DNA of 64,000 nucleotides from Deroplatys truncata (Eukaryota; Arthropoda; Insecta; Mantodea; Mantidae): positions 217,907,290 through 217,971,289 of the forward strand of contig CM060990.1 in NCBI GenBank assembly GCA_030765065.1, read 5' to 3'. Position numbers and translations under genes: made by a program. The first letter of the stretch is position 1. The number at the start of each line of letters is the position of its first letter. A model generated the notes under the pieces. It had not been told where the DNA came from and made no database searches. It worked only from the letters and a program-made list of their open reading frames with translations. Shown here piece after piece: positions 10,263 through 20,060 of the stretch.

Positions 10263-10860
10263 TTCGAGATGTCTCGGATTCGATTCCCGTAGGGACGAGC
10301 ACTCTGACCTTACGTTTCTCGCGATTTTCGCCGGTCTGCCGCCTAATGCAGTAGCGGTATTTGCTATCACGAATCCCTTTCAAACCATTTTATTTGTATT
10401 TTTTCACTTGAATTTCTAGGGTTCAGGGGTTAGATTTCCATTGATTGTTTACTCTGACCTTACGTTTCTCACGATTTTCGCTGGTCTGCTGCCTAATGCT
10501 GTAGTGGCATTTGCTATCATGATTCCATTTCAATTGCATCTTTTTTTTGTCTCTAGAGACCTTTTGTTTGATTTCCCTGTCGGGTCGCACACTCTATCCG
10601 TCAGTCGCTCAGCCCTTTGATTTTTTTCATGGTTTCCCCTGGTCTGCAGGCGAATGCTGGAGTGGTTTCTCATCGTCACCGATTTCCTTTTATTCTATAT
10701 AATTTGTATCTTTCACGTGTGCTTTTAGAGTCCCTGGTTCGAGTTCCGTTGGACGCTCACTCTGACATATTTTTTCATGGTTTTCCATGGTCTGCAGGCG
10801 AATGTCTGGGTGGTTTCTCATCTAACACGATTTTCTTTCTTTTGCATCTAGGTTTCGTTG
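10263..10860. repeat. Four ~150-bp tandem repeats with T-arm-like motif (right arm)
   Basis: Four units begin near 10275, 10421, 10562 and 10734. Each starts with a B-box-like core (GGATTCGATTCC, GGTTAGATTTCC, GTTTGATTTCC, GGTTCGAGTTCC). Each then has a CACTCTGAC-like block, a GGTCTGC block, an AATGC(T/A)G(T/G)AG block and a pyrimidine-rich end. No promoter A box or acceptor stem was found. Possible roles (replication origin, packaging or Pol III binding) are speculation. Confidence 0.65.
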
Positions 10861-11096
10861 CGCGAAGGGAATGCTTGCCTCCTGCTCGGTCGACGGATCG
10901 TTCATCACCTTCACCAGTCAAGCTTTCCGAATCTGTACGATTATAGCCGAACAATACATAACATTTTCACAATACTTTACACTTTCTCTCTAAACATACG
11001 AAGCTATACGGAGACGCTCGAACATCAGTGTAACACGAATTGAAATATATAAGAGCTTACACGCTTCATCACCGTGTTTAGTATTAATAATCAGGA
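10861..11096. other. Spacer between ~150-bp repeats and promoter unit (right arm)
   Basis: Inverse copy of 5677-5912. No gene is supported. Confidence 0.4.
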
Positions 11097-11455
11097 TATA
11101 ATTGATTAAAAAAGTTTCGTGCTTTCTCTATAAATAGAGCGAACTTGAGTATTGAAATTCATTCTGTTGATCATCTCTGAGGTGTTAACATCGCTGTTCT
11201 CTCAGAAAATAATCTAAAGTGTTATCAATGTGAAGAAGAGTACATTTCCTTGAAGAAGGGTTAATACATTATATAATTGATGCATAAAGGTTCGTGCTTC
11301 CTCTATAAATAGAGCATCCTCTAGCATTGAAATTCATTCTGTTGATCATCTCTGAGGTGTTATCATCGCTGTTCTCTCAGAAAATAATCAGCTTTCTAAG
11401 TGATATCAAGGTGAAGAGGTCTACATTTCATTGATCAGTGATTAATACGTTATTA
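11097..11455 (+). promoter_or_regulatory. Duplicated polymerase promoter unit (right arm)
   Basis: Two ~180-bp direct repeats (about 11097-11271 and 11273-11455) end right before the polymerase ATG at 11470. TATAAATAG boxes lie at 11129-11137 and 11304-11312. Transcripts would start about 30 bases downstream of each, giving leaders of roughly 310 and 135 bases. Confidence 0.65.
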
Positions 11456-11469
11456 CATCAAGAATAAAG

Positions 11470-13218
11470 ATGAATAACTCAGCGTATAAGGATATTATTC
11501 CAAGCGCTACTGGATATGCATGCGGAAAATGTGGGAAGAAGTTCCTCCGAGGTTATGACAAGAGAAGACACGAGATGAGCTGCAAGAAGCTCTTCAAATG
11601 TAAACATTGTAATGTAACCTTCAAAGATGGTTATAAGGGGCAGCGACACGAAGATATATGTGAAATAAGCAGCCCTCAGAAGAAAAGAAGATTGGAGCCA
11701 ACTAAACATCAGTTACTGTCAACACTGGAGTACTGTGATATGAAAGAATACGAAACTTCATTCGAAGGACGATTAAAATCGTATTTTCTACGATGCGAGT
11801 CACCTAAGGACCTGAATATGTATCTGCAAGAGGCAAAACAACGTATAATCCAGGCTGTGCATAAAGAGCTTAGCATTCATAAGAGTGTTAAAATTAATCT
11901 GCTGGCTGAGTGTCGATTTGTTAACAGTATTGGAGAAACCTGTGACAAAACATTTAAAACAAGGAATCATCCTGTTTTCCTAGAAACAGATCTGGACTCA
12001 ACACTGGAAGCGAAATTCAAGAAATTGGTGACTGAAATGGAGGAGTCTCAGCTTAAGGGTAGCAGCTGGGCTTTGCTTGCTGTGGAAGGAGTTCGACTTC
12101 GTATCAACAAGTACAACCCGTTACGAGGAAGTAGCTACATACCACTACCGTCATCTGTTGAAGCAAGGAAAGCATGTATAAACATTCAGAACTTTACCGA
12201 CGAGAAATGTTTCATGTACTCTATATTAGCTAAATTCATAGGGAAGGATGCACAGCGTGTGAACAAATACAAACAACTTCAAGATAAGTACGACTTCAGC
12301 TGTGTTTCCTACCCTACTCCACTTTCTCAAATACCAACATTTGAGAAGTTTAACGAGATATCTATTAACGTTTTCGGGCTGGATGAGAAGCATGAAGTGT
12401 ATCCGATAAAGGTTGTTGATATTGAACTACCTGAACATCGCGATCTGCTACTATTGAATGATAGTAGTGGAAAACATCACTACGTATATATAAAGAATTT
12501 TGAGAAACTCGTTCGACGCCAGAAAACTAGCCATAATGGACGGGTTTATACTTGTAAGCGCTGCTTTACACATTTTGATGATCGATATGGACTAAGTGGA
12601 CAGGAAAAACTGCAAGAACATGTAGCCGTCTGTATTCAACATGGTGTTGCGAGGGTAGTTATGCCTACCAAGGAGAAATCAATTGTTCAGTTTAAAAATG
12701 TTGAGAGGATGCTGAAAGTACCTTATGTCATCTATGCTGATTTTGAGAGTATTCTCGCTCCATGCCATACGTGTATACCCAATCCTGAAACTTCCTATAC
12801 AACCCCTTATCAAGAGCACACACCAATGAGCTTCTGTGTTTACGTGAAGCCTACATCCAGTGTTGAACATCTCGAAACTGGTGTTCCTAAGCAACCCTAT
12901 GTGTATCGTGGTGCTGATGCTGCTCAGAAGTTTATGCTGTACCTGACATCTCTTGCAAAAATGATTGATGACATATACAAATCTACTAAGCCTCTGAAAC
13001 TTACGGAACAACAGCAAAAGGATTTTGAGTCTTCTACGGCATGCTACTTGTGTGGAAAAGGCTTTACAGGAGAAAACTACAAAGTACGCGACCATGATCA
13101 CATCAGCGGTGAATATCGTGGAAGTCTTCATAATGAATGTAATTTAGCCTGTAAAACACCTAAATATATACCAGTCTTCATGCATAACCTTAGCGGATAT
13201 GACTCATTTCATTGTTAA
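11470..13218 (+). CDS. DNA polymerase B, N-terminal zinc-finger and exonuclease segment (right arm)
   Basis: This is the right-arm twin of 3555-5303, with the same 582-codon translation. The start ATG at 11470 lies 15 bases after the promoter repeats. It carries the two CCHC fingers, Exo I DxE, the endonuclease VII-like Cys/His cluster and the first half of Exo II. The frame stops at 13218, shortly after GYD. The continuing frame opens at 13199, so ribosomes would need to move +1 (or -2) near 13200 to read on. No classical slippery site is present. A lost CA dinucleotide is a simple explanation. Confidence 0.85.
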   Translation: MNNSAYKDIIPSATGYACGKCGKKFLRGYDKRRHEMSCKKLFKCKHCNVTFKDGYKGQRHEDICEISSPQKKRRLEPTKHQLLSTLEYCDMKEYETSFEGRLKSYFLRCESPKDLNMYLQEAKQRIIQAVHKELSIHKSVKINLLAECRFVNSIGETCDKTFKTRNHPVFLETDLDSTLEAKFKKLVTEMEESQLKGSSWALLAVEGVRLRINKYNPLRGSSYIPLPSSVEARKACINIQNFTDEKCFMYSILAKFIGKDAQRVNKYKQLQDKYDFSCVSYPTPLSQIPTFEKFNEISINVFGLDEKHEVYPIKVVDIELPEHRDLLLLNDSSGKHHYVYIKNFEKLVRRQKTSHNGRVYTCKRCFTHFDDRYGLSGQEKLQEHVAVCIQHGVARVVMPTKEKSIVQFKNVERMLKVPYVIYADFESILAPCHTCIPNPETSYTTPYQEHTPMSFCVYVKPTSSVEHLETGVPKQPYVYRGADAAQKFMLYLTSLAKMIDDIYKSTKPLKLTEQQQKDFESSTACYLCGKGFTGENYKVRDHDHISGEYRGSLHNECNLACKTPKYIPVFMHNLSGYDSFHC

Positions 13219-14884
13219 GGAGCTGGGTTGTACAAGTGAACGTGTGGAGGTAATTCCTAACTCTGAAGAAAGCTATATCTCATTCACCAAGTATGTAGGA
13301 GATATAAAGCTTCGATTTGTGGATAGCTTCCGATTCCTCAGTACAAGCTTGGATAAGTTAGTAAAAAATCTAACCTCGTATCCTGAAACGCTAAAGTACT
13401 TTGGAGAAGACAAATTGAAGTTGATGACCCGTAAGGGTGTATTTCCATATGATTTTGTTACGTCATGGGATGTCCTGAACGAGACCTGCTTGCCTCCTAA
13501 GGACTACTTCTACAATAGATTAAATGAAGAAGAAATTACTGATACTGACTACGATCATGCTAGAAATGTATGGGAGCTGTTTAATGTGAGAAACCTGGGA
13601 GAGTACAGCGATCTCTACTTAACTTCGGATGTACTTCTCCTAGCTGACGTCTTTGAGACGTTCAGAGAGCAAACCCTTAAAACACGCAAAGTTGATCCTG
13701 CCCATTATTTTACCTCTCCAGGTCTTACATGGGACGCCATGTTACTGTATACTGGAATTAAGCTGGAGCTGTTACAAGATTATGATCAACTACTCATGGT
13801 GGAATCAGGTATAAGAGGAGGTTTATGCCAAGTTTCCCATCGGTATGCTGAGGCTAATAACACTTATATGGATAAGTTTGATCCGTCGAGACCAACCCAA
13901 TTTATCACATACGAGGACGCTAATAACCAATATGGGTGGGCAATGTGTCACGCCCTTCCTTTTGGTGGGTTTCAGTGGATGTCACCTGAAGAAATCAACT
14001 TGGAAACACTACAAGAAGATGATCCTCATGGGTACATATTAGAAGTCGACATCGAGTATCCTGCTGAACTTCACGATCTACACAACGATCTACCTTTCCT
14101 GCCAGAGTGTATGAAACCATTGGAATCATCTACAAAGAAACTGATACCTCATCTTGGACCTCGAAAGAAGTATGTAGTGCATTACATGGCTTTGAAGCAA
14201 GCTCTTAGTCATGGACTACGACTAACAAACATCCATCGTGTGCTACAATTCCGACAGTCTCAGTGGTTGAAACCTTATGTAGAATTTAACAACAGGCTAC
14301 GACAACAAGCTGCAAATGATTTCGAGAAGGATCTCTACAAGCTCTTTAACAACGCTATGTTTGGAAAAACTATGGAGAACCTGCGTAACCGTATGGATAT
14401 ACGGCTGGTGACCAATGAAAAAACTCTAGAGAAGCTGATCGCCAAGCCTACGTTTATCGACAGGACGATATATGCTGATAATCTAGCTGCTGTACATATG
14501 GCCTCTCGTCAGATTGTATTCAACAAGCCTATATACATTGGTATGAGTGTGTTGGATATCTCCAAGACATTAATGTATAACTATCATTACGACGTTTTGT
14601 TACCTTATTATGGAGCTGAAAACCTGAAGCTTATGTATATGGACACTGATTCGTTCATTCATCGTGTAACAACTGAAGATGTGTACCAGGATAAGCTACG
14701 TTTTCTTGAGCATCTCGATACAGCTGATTACCCTGTCAACCATATATGTTACTCTACTCAGAACAAGAAGGTATTGGGAAAATTTAAAGATGAGGCTAAT
14801 AGCAAAATCATCCTACGCTTTGTTGGACTACGTCCTAAGATGTATGCCTTAGATATTCAAAGGGTCAATGATAAAAAAGATTAA
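13199..14884 (+). CDS. DNA polymerase B, exonuclease III and palm segment (right arm)
   Basis: This is the twin of 1889-3574, with 561 codons. It contains Exo III and palm motifs A, B and C with every catalytic acid kept. The region between motifs A and B is where protein-primed polymerases carry their terminal-protein-binding insertions; I did not delimit these. The frame ends in a lysine-rich stretch, and the last polymerase segment starts in a third frame at 14868. A run of six A lies at the junction. The absence of stops over 561 codons argues that the frameshifts are recent. Confidence 0.85.
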   Translation: MTHFIVKELGCTSERVEVIPNSEESYISFTKYVGDIKLRFVDSFRFLSTSLDKLVKNLTSYPETLKYFGEDKLKLMTRKGVFPYDFVTSWDVLNETCLPPKDYFYNRLNEEEITDTDYDHARNVWELFNVRNLGEYSDLYLTSDVLLLADVFETFREQTLKTRKVDPAHYFTSPGLTWDAMLLYTGIKLELLQDYDQLLMVESGIRGGLCQVSHRYAEANNTYMDKFDPSRPTQFITYEDANNQYGWAMCHALPFGGFQWMSPEEINLETLQEDDPHGYILEVDIEYPAELHDLHNDLPFLPECMKPLESSTKKLIPHLGPRKKYVVHYMALKQALSHGLRLTNIHRVLQFRQSQWLKPYVEFNNRLRQQAANDFEKDLYKLFNNAMFGKTMENLRNRMDIRLVTNEKTLEKLIAKPTFIDRTIYADNLAAVHMASRQIVFNKPIYIGMSVLDISKTLMYNYHYDVLLPYYGAENLKLMYMDTDSFIHRVTTEDVYQDKLRFLEHLDTADYPVNHICYSTQNKKVLGKFKDEANSKIILRFVGLRPKMYALDIQRVNDKKD

Positions 14885-15122
14885 AGGTATAAAACGTAAC
14901 GCTATTAAGCAGTACATTTCGTTTGACAGCTATACAGACTGTCTTAAAACCAGTGAAATCATCAGAACACCTATGAATCTGATCCTATCACGAAAGCATG
15001 CTCTTGCTACAGTGCAAGTGAATAAAATTGCATTGACTCCGTTTGATGATAAAAGAATTATTGCCGAGGACGGGATAACGACATATGCGTATGGACATTA
15101 CGCCATTACAAACAGTGCTTAA
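14868..15122 (+). CDS. DNA polymerase B, C-terminal segment (right arm)
   Basis: This is the twin of 1651-1905, with 84 codons of C-terminal tail in the third frame. It overlaps the previous segment by 17 bases. Together the three segments give one polymerase of about 1220 residues, interrupted twice. A poly(A) signal follows at 15326. Confidence 0.75.
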   Translation: MIKKIKGIKRNAIKQYISFDSYTDCLKTSEIIRTPMNLILSRKHALATVQVNKIALTPFDDKRIIAEDGITTYAYGHYAITNSA

Positions 15123-15482
15123 AAGAATGTAAGTTAAAGATAAAGATTTTCTCGTGAGTCTACAATCTTAAAAAGAAGGTTATTTGTGTGCTGTATATGC
15201 AGATAGCTGACGCCTGATGAAGAAAGAAGAAGATGGAAGGGAAGGTGGTAACCCTGCCATTAGGAGCAATCCTAGTGCTAGTCTCAAGCCTAGATAAAAG
15301 GGGAGAGACATCTACAACGAACTAAAATAAAGGTATGTTGACGTAAAGCTTTTCATTTTGTGAACCAATATGCAGTTTATCCCTCTCCGCATCGTACAAT
15401 AACTGTTTAACATATAATAAGTTTGTAAGATTTAGAAAAAAGTATATAAATTGTTGTAACGTTGGATGAGAAATGTTTTATA
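15123..15482. other. 3' flank of right-arm polymerase
   Basis: A 26-codon frame starting with MKKEED near 15219 has no recognisable features and is not called. The stretch otherwise holds only the poly(A) signal. Confidence 0.4.
15326..15331 (+). terminator. Poly(A) signal AATAAA downstream of right-arm polymerase
   Basis: AATAAA lies about 200 bases after the last polymerase stop, mirrored at 1442-1447 in the left arm. Confidence 0.4.
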
Positions 15483-16663
15483 ATTTAATTACTCTCTATA
15501 TTACCATGAGTACCTGTGATACTAGTTGAATTGCCTGTTGAAATGACTTGAATACCTGTGATACTACTCGAATCAAGTGAAATTACATTAAATAGCTCTG
15601 ATACGAAACCCTGATCATTGAATCTAGCCTCCTGTGATACTAGCTGAGTTACTCTAAACTCCTATGATACAACCTGAATCACCTGCATTTACCTTAAATA
15701 GCTGTGATACAAATCTCTGATCGAAATTATTACGAGCATCTGTGAAACTATGCTGTTTACCCAAATACTTACGATATTACCTGAACTATCTGTAAAATAC
15801 CAAACTATACCAACCCCTGGAACCTACCCTCCTGTAATGCTTGCTTAATTACTCTAAACACCTATGTTACTTGAATTATCCTAAATACCTACGATACCCT
15901 CTGAATTACCTGTGAAATACGAAACTATGCTATACCCAACCCTGGAATCTAGCCTCCTGAGATACTAGCTGAATTAGCCTAAATACCTACGATACTAGCT
16001 GAATTACCTGTGAAATCATGTATAGCTATGATGCATTTAGCCTCTGGAATCTAGTCTCCTGTGATACTAGATGAATTAGCCTAAATACCTACGATACTAG
16101 CTGAATTGCCTGTGAAAATGACTTAAATACCTGTGATACTACCCGAATCATGTGAAATTACCTCAACTAGCTCTGATACGAATTCCTGCTCTAAATTAGC
16201 ACGAGCACCTGTGATACTATCTAGTTTGCCTTAGATACCAATGATACTAGATGAATTACGTGTTAAAATGACTCAAATACCATTGATACAACCTGAATCA
16301 CCTGCATTTACCTTAAATAGCTGTGATACAAATCTCTGATCGAAATTATCAATAATATCTGTGAAGCTATGTCGATTACCTCAAATACTTACGATATTAC
16401 CCGAACTATCTGTGAAATACGAAGCTATGTTATAACCAACCCCTGGAACCTACCCTCCTGTAATGCTAGCTGAATTACTCTAAACGTCTGCGATACTTGA
16501 ATTAACCTAAATACCTACGATACTCTCTGAATTACCTGTGAAATACGACACTAAGCTATACCCAACCCTAGAATCTATCCTCTTGTGATACTTGCTGAAT
16601 TAGCCTAAACACATACGAAACTAGCTGAATTACCTGTGAAATCATACACTGCTACGATGCAGT
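15483..16663. repeat. Right-arm minisatellite array with higher-order repeat
   Basis: Inverse copy of 110-1290. In this orientation the units read TACCTACGATACTAGCTGAA and similar. The same two-fold higher-order unit of about 626 bp is present. No gene. Confidence 0.75.
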
Positions 16664-16829
16664 CAACCTCTTGCAACACTAACTGAATTACTTATCTGTT
16701 AGTGTGAGTGGGTTAGCTTTTCCCGTTGCAGGTCACCTTTTTCCCTTTATGGCTCACCTTTTTCCCTTTGGTGGTCACCTTTTTCCCTGAACGAGTCACC
16801 TCTTCCCTGAATAGGTTACGTGATGGGCA
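16664..16829. repeat. Right-arm outer short tandem repeats (~22 bp)
   Basis: Units of GTCACCTTTTTCCCT type are repeated about four to five times between 16731 and 16825. The last ones (from 16773) lie beyond the part that can be compared with the left arm in this window. Confidence 0.65.
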
Positions 16830-17860
16830 TGTCTAGAACATTGACATGAAACAGTTTTCCACTAAGTTCACGTCTAAAGCCGCTTTCAAGTCTAGCACCT
16901 CCTATTCCCTATCTCTCCTGTATATAAGTCCATATTCCTACTGCTACACTACCTGTCTAGCCGAACACCTCTCCTCCTGTTCCTATACCTCTCATATAAA
17001 CCATACTCTACTCCTCTAGCTCTGTCTAGCCTAACGCCTCTCTCGTTTACCTATGACTCTCACATAAACCATACTCTGCTCCTCAACCTCTGTCTAGTCT
17101 AACTCCTCTCCTCGTTTTCCTATACCTCTCATATAAACTATACTCTACTCCTCAACCTCTGTCTAGCCTAGCACCCCTCTTCCTGTTCCTATGCTTCTCA
17201 TACATATAAACCATGCCCTACGTTTCAAGCCCTGTCTAGTCTAACACCACTCCCCGTATCCCCTACCTCTCAAAAGCTCATTCCCTCCTGCCCCCCCTCT
17301 AGCTGAGTATCACTCCTTGGTTTCCTATCTAACCTAACTTTAACACCTGTCTATCCTAGCATAGGATCTCTCTCCGTTTTCTCGTCTCTCCTTATAAACA
17401 CAAACTCAATTCTCCTAACCTAATAACTCTCCTCGTTTTCCTATACTTCACATATAAACCATACTCTACTCCTCGACTTCTGTCTAGCCTAACACCTTTC
17501 CTCGTTTTCCTATATCTCTCATATAAACCATGCACTACGTTTCAAGCCCTGTCTAGTCTAACACCTCTCATCGTTTTCCTATACCGCTCATATAAACCAT
17601 ACATTACTCAGCCTCTGTCTAGCCTAGCACCTCTCCACGTATTCCCTATCTGTCTCATATGAAGCGCACTCCCCCTCCTACCACTGTCTAGCCTAGCGTC
17701 AGTCCTCGTATTCCCTATCTCCCCCATATAAACGCATTTTCCTCCTTGAACCGTCGCATCTAGCCTCGTTTTCCCTATCCTTTCCCATATAAACGCAAAA
17801 AACTGCGCCAGCTCTCTCCTATATATCCTACTAGCGTCTCCTTTCTGTCATTATGTAGTC
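16830..17860. repeat. ~75-bp minisatellite next to the right arm
   Basis: About a dozen degenerate units contain CATATAAACCATACTCTACT, TGTCTAGCCTAACACCTCTC and CGTTTTCCTATACCTCTC. It directly follows the palindrome as seen here, so it may be part of the element's end, with its partner upstream of the window. No gene. Confidence 0.7.
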
Positions 17861-17959
17861 ACCTTTGTATTTCTGTTTAGGCAAATCTGGCATCCGCGCT
17901 ATCCGATATAAACTAACTTCAATTAAGTGGCGCGCACGCGTGTGCATGTGTGAGAAAAA

Positions 17960-18001
17960 ACCATTTGAGCACCAGTTAATATTCATCTTTATTAGTACCT
18001 A
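17960..18001 (-). repeat. 42-bp block shared with 31017-31062
   Basis: The sequence from CATTTGAGCACCAGTTAATA through TTTATTAGTACCT is the same in both places, in the same orientation, next to TG/CG-rich stretches. On the minus strand it includes AATAAAG. It lies at the 3' end of the transposase relic below, so both may be ends of one transposon family. Confidence 0.5.
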
Positions 18002-18910
18002 TTTCTCCACGTTCCTAGTGTCACTTCATTCACTGCTTCACTTGCGAGATGTTCCACTTCTGCTGAAGTAAATCCTTTGTTGTGTCTTGCAACATTACCC
18101 TTTACTTTTACCTAGATTACTGCTATGGGGATTGAAATGACAATATCGGGGCAATTTGATGGTTTGATGAACGTGCGCCCTTCAGCTAGTTCATCCACAA
18201 CATATTTGGGGCTGTCCTTTTTTTCCCCCATTTATAAGTAACAGAAATAAAAAGTTGCTCTTTTGTCATTGCAATGTTTCATACCACTTTGAGTGAGCCG
18301 CTCTACCATTTGTACTTTTGAACTTGGCACTTGTCTATTTGGACCATTATGGTATGGGGCATTGGCCATAACAATAATAGGGGATGTTAAGGAGTAACTG
18401 ATCTTGGAAATGGTCATGGTTAACATCTTTGGAATTCCAGATCTGGGCATTATGGCATAGTAGTAAGTGGCCATACAAAAATGACATGTTCAGCATGGAT
18501 AAGAAGTCCTGCGGGTGACTTCATGTATCTTTGAATTCTGTCATCAGTCCAGCCCTTTAATATGGTATTTTTAACCACATTTCAGCCGACCATACTATTT
18601 CCCTCAAATTCTTATTTGTCTTAAAAATAATATTCTTTGGCGTACAATATTGGATCTTTCCAATATTAGTTTTCTACTTTTTTTCTATTTTTGTCTTTAA
18701 TTCAAATCCAAGGTTGTGGAGGACCTTGTTCAAAGAACTAAGGCTTCCCTGAAATAGATCTGGTTCTTTAAGTGAAGAAATAAGTTTGCCTGAATAGGAT
18801 GCTCATTTTGGGTGTGGTAGTCAATATGCTTTCTTATTGAATTTAGTTCAAAGTTGTCCAATTTAAATTCTGTAGAGTTAAAAGCTGTGGTTACTGACAA
18901 AGTAGGCTAA
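17990..18910 (-). pseudogene. DDE transposase relic (Tc1/mariner/IS630-like, DDE_3 type)
   Basis: The minus strand keeps recognisable pieces in order. First comes a winged-helix-like N-terminal stretch (about 18870-18600), then the catalytic-core sequence IIVMANAPYHN near 18330, where intact relatives have DNAPYH. A C-terminal stretch VKVKGNVARHNKGFT follows near 18080, just after the place where the final acid would be. Stops and frame changes interrupt it, and the first Asp of the NAPYH motif is Ala. It can no longer act. Family placement is from memory of conserved motifs. Confidence 0.65.
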
Positions 18911-20060
18911 CAGCACAAGAAGTAAATGAATGCACAAACAAGCGGGGCTTTTAGGATACCACTAGGGTGAAGATGACCTGAGAGGTCTAAGAGTTGACAG
19001 TGTAAGCAAATTAATAAACTAAAGCTAGTGGCTTGAAACACTTCTGTTTATAAATGTGATGTTTATTGTTGAATGCCTGCCACACACAGAATGTTATGAT
19101 TATCATCAATGAAGATTGCATCCAAAGTGACCAACTCCTGGTGCTACATTTGTCACCAGTTTTGTAAGAAACAAATATCAAGAAAGTTGCTAGAATTAAA
19201 GCATGATTTGTAATTGTCCTATTTTCACATATCTTGTTAACGTTTTAAGGTTTTGCCACCTTGAGCTGTGGCACAGCTTGACCACCTGCTTGTTGCTATA
19301 ACTTAAGTGTGTGAAATTTGTCCAGGTAGGCAACAGAGATGAAAATAAAGTAGGGTGCTTTTTAAAGTTGCAAGGCATTCTATTAAAATTAATAATGGGA
19401 ACAGTTTTTGAAAGTTTTAAGACAGCATGAAATTTGTTGATTGTACAGTGTAAGTGTAGAATAATTTATGGTATGGTGCAGATTTATACAAATGTGTTCA
19501 AAATATTTGTGGGATGGCTTTACAAAGATATTTATTACCCCATAATTCCCATGTGCTTTACTGTAAGTGTGCACTCAAACAAAAAGTAAACACAAAATAT
19601 AAACCATTTAGAATTAGGCTTATTTATGTGTTATGCAATTTTGGCCTTTGATCAAGGTTTTTAATAATATGTAAGCATGAATCATTTGTTATGATCTGCC
19701 AGAAACATCTCTGATCTGGTGTCTAGATAACATGTATAAGGCATCATTCTTTTTTTATAGTATTGAGCACATTTCATGTTATTTTTATTTAGTCCTTTCA
19801 TAATGCATAAGTGTACACAGATTCAACAATTTCTGCACAAGGATTATAAGTAAAAAGTATATAACCATTATATACAATAAACACTACTTTGATACAATTG
19901 CATCCCACTAAATTTGTATTCCTGTATACTATACACAAAACAAACAAAAAAATATTAAACACTCCTGTTAGTTTAATATCTGCTTCACCAATTTTTTAGT
20001 TCTATTTCTCCTGGTAACTCGCTACTGATTTCCTTACCAGTGCAAATTAGTGAGAGGTTA
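18911..20060. other. AT-rich intergenic or intronic DNA
   Basis: Only short uninformative frames. I see no gene, repeat array or splice-bounded exon that I can support. Confidence 0.4.

Larger units (their letters stand above)
1..16772. mobile_element. Giant palindromic element with a family B DNA polymerase in each arm
   Basis: Position x pairs with position 16773-x from base 1 to about 6.7 kb. It pairs with 17219-x for the inner part, because the left arm has about 446 extra bases near 6720-7600. Base 1 still pairs with 16772, so the palindrome probably continues upstream of the window. The three polymerase polypeptides read the same in both arms. Single-base differences were seen at 5697/11076 and 5410/11363, and the centre is clearly diverged. 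No integrase, capsid or transposase frame is visible. The polymerase links it to the Polinton, adintovirus and linear-plasmid group. Arms this long, each carrying the polymerase, are not the usual Polinton plan of short terminal repeats around many genes. It could be an integrated head-to-head dimer of a linear replicon, or a segmental inverted duplication of an older insertion. Confidence 0.85.

Noticed and set aside
10263-10860. tRNA genes
   Set aside because: Only T-arm-like motifs are present. No A box, anticodon arm or acceptor stem could be built.
13183-13218. Tiny intron joining the first two polymerase segments
   Set aside because: No GT...AG pair at the junction would restore the frame while keeping the overlapping Exo II residues. 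A shift of one or two bases explains it more simply.
1-16772. Palindrome as a pure sequencing or assembly artefact (mirrored read)
   Set aside because: One arm has an extra ~446 bp and there are single-base differences and a diverged centre, which a mirrored copy would not show. It still needs long-read confirmation.
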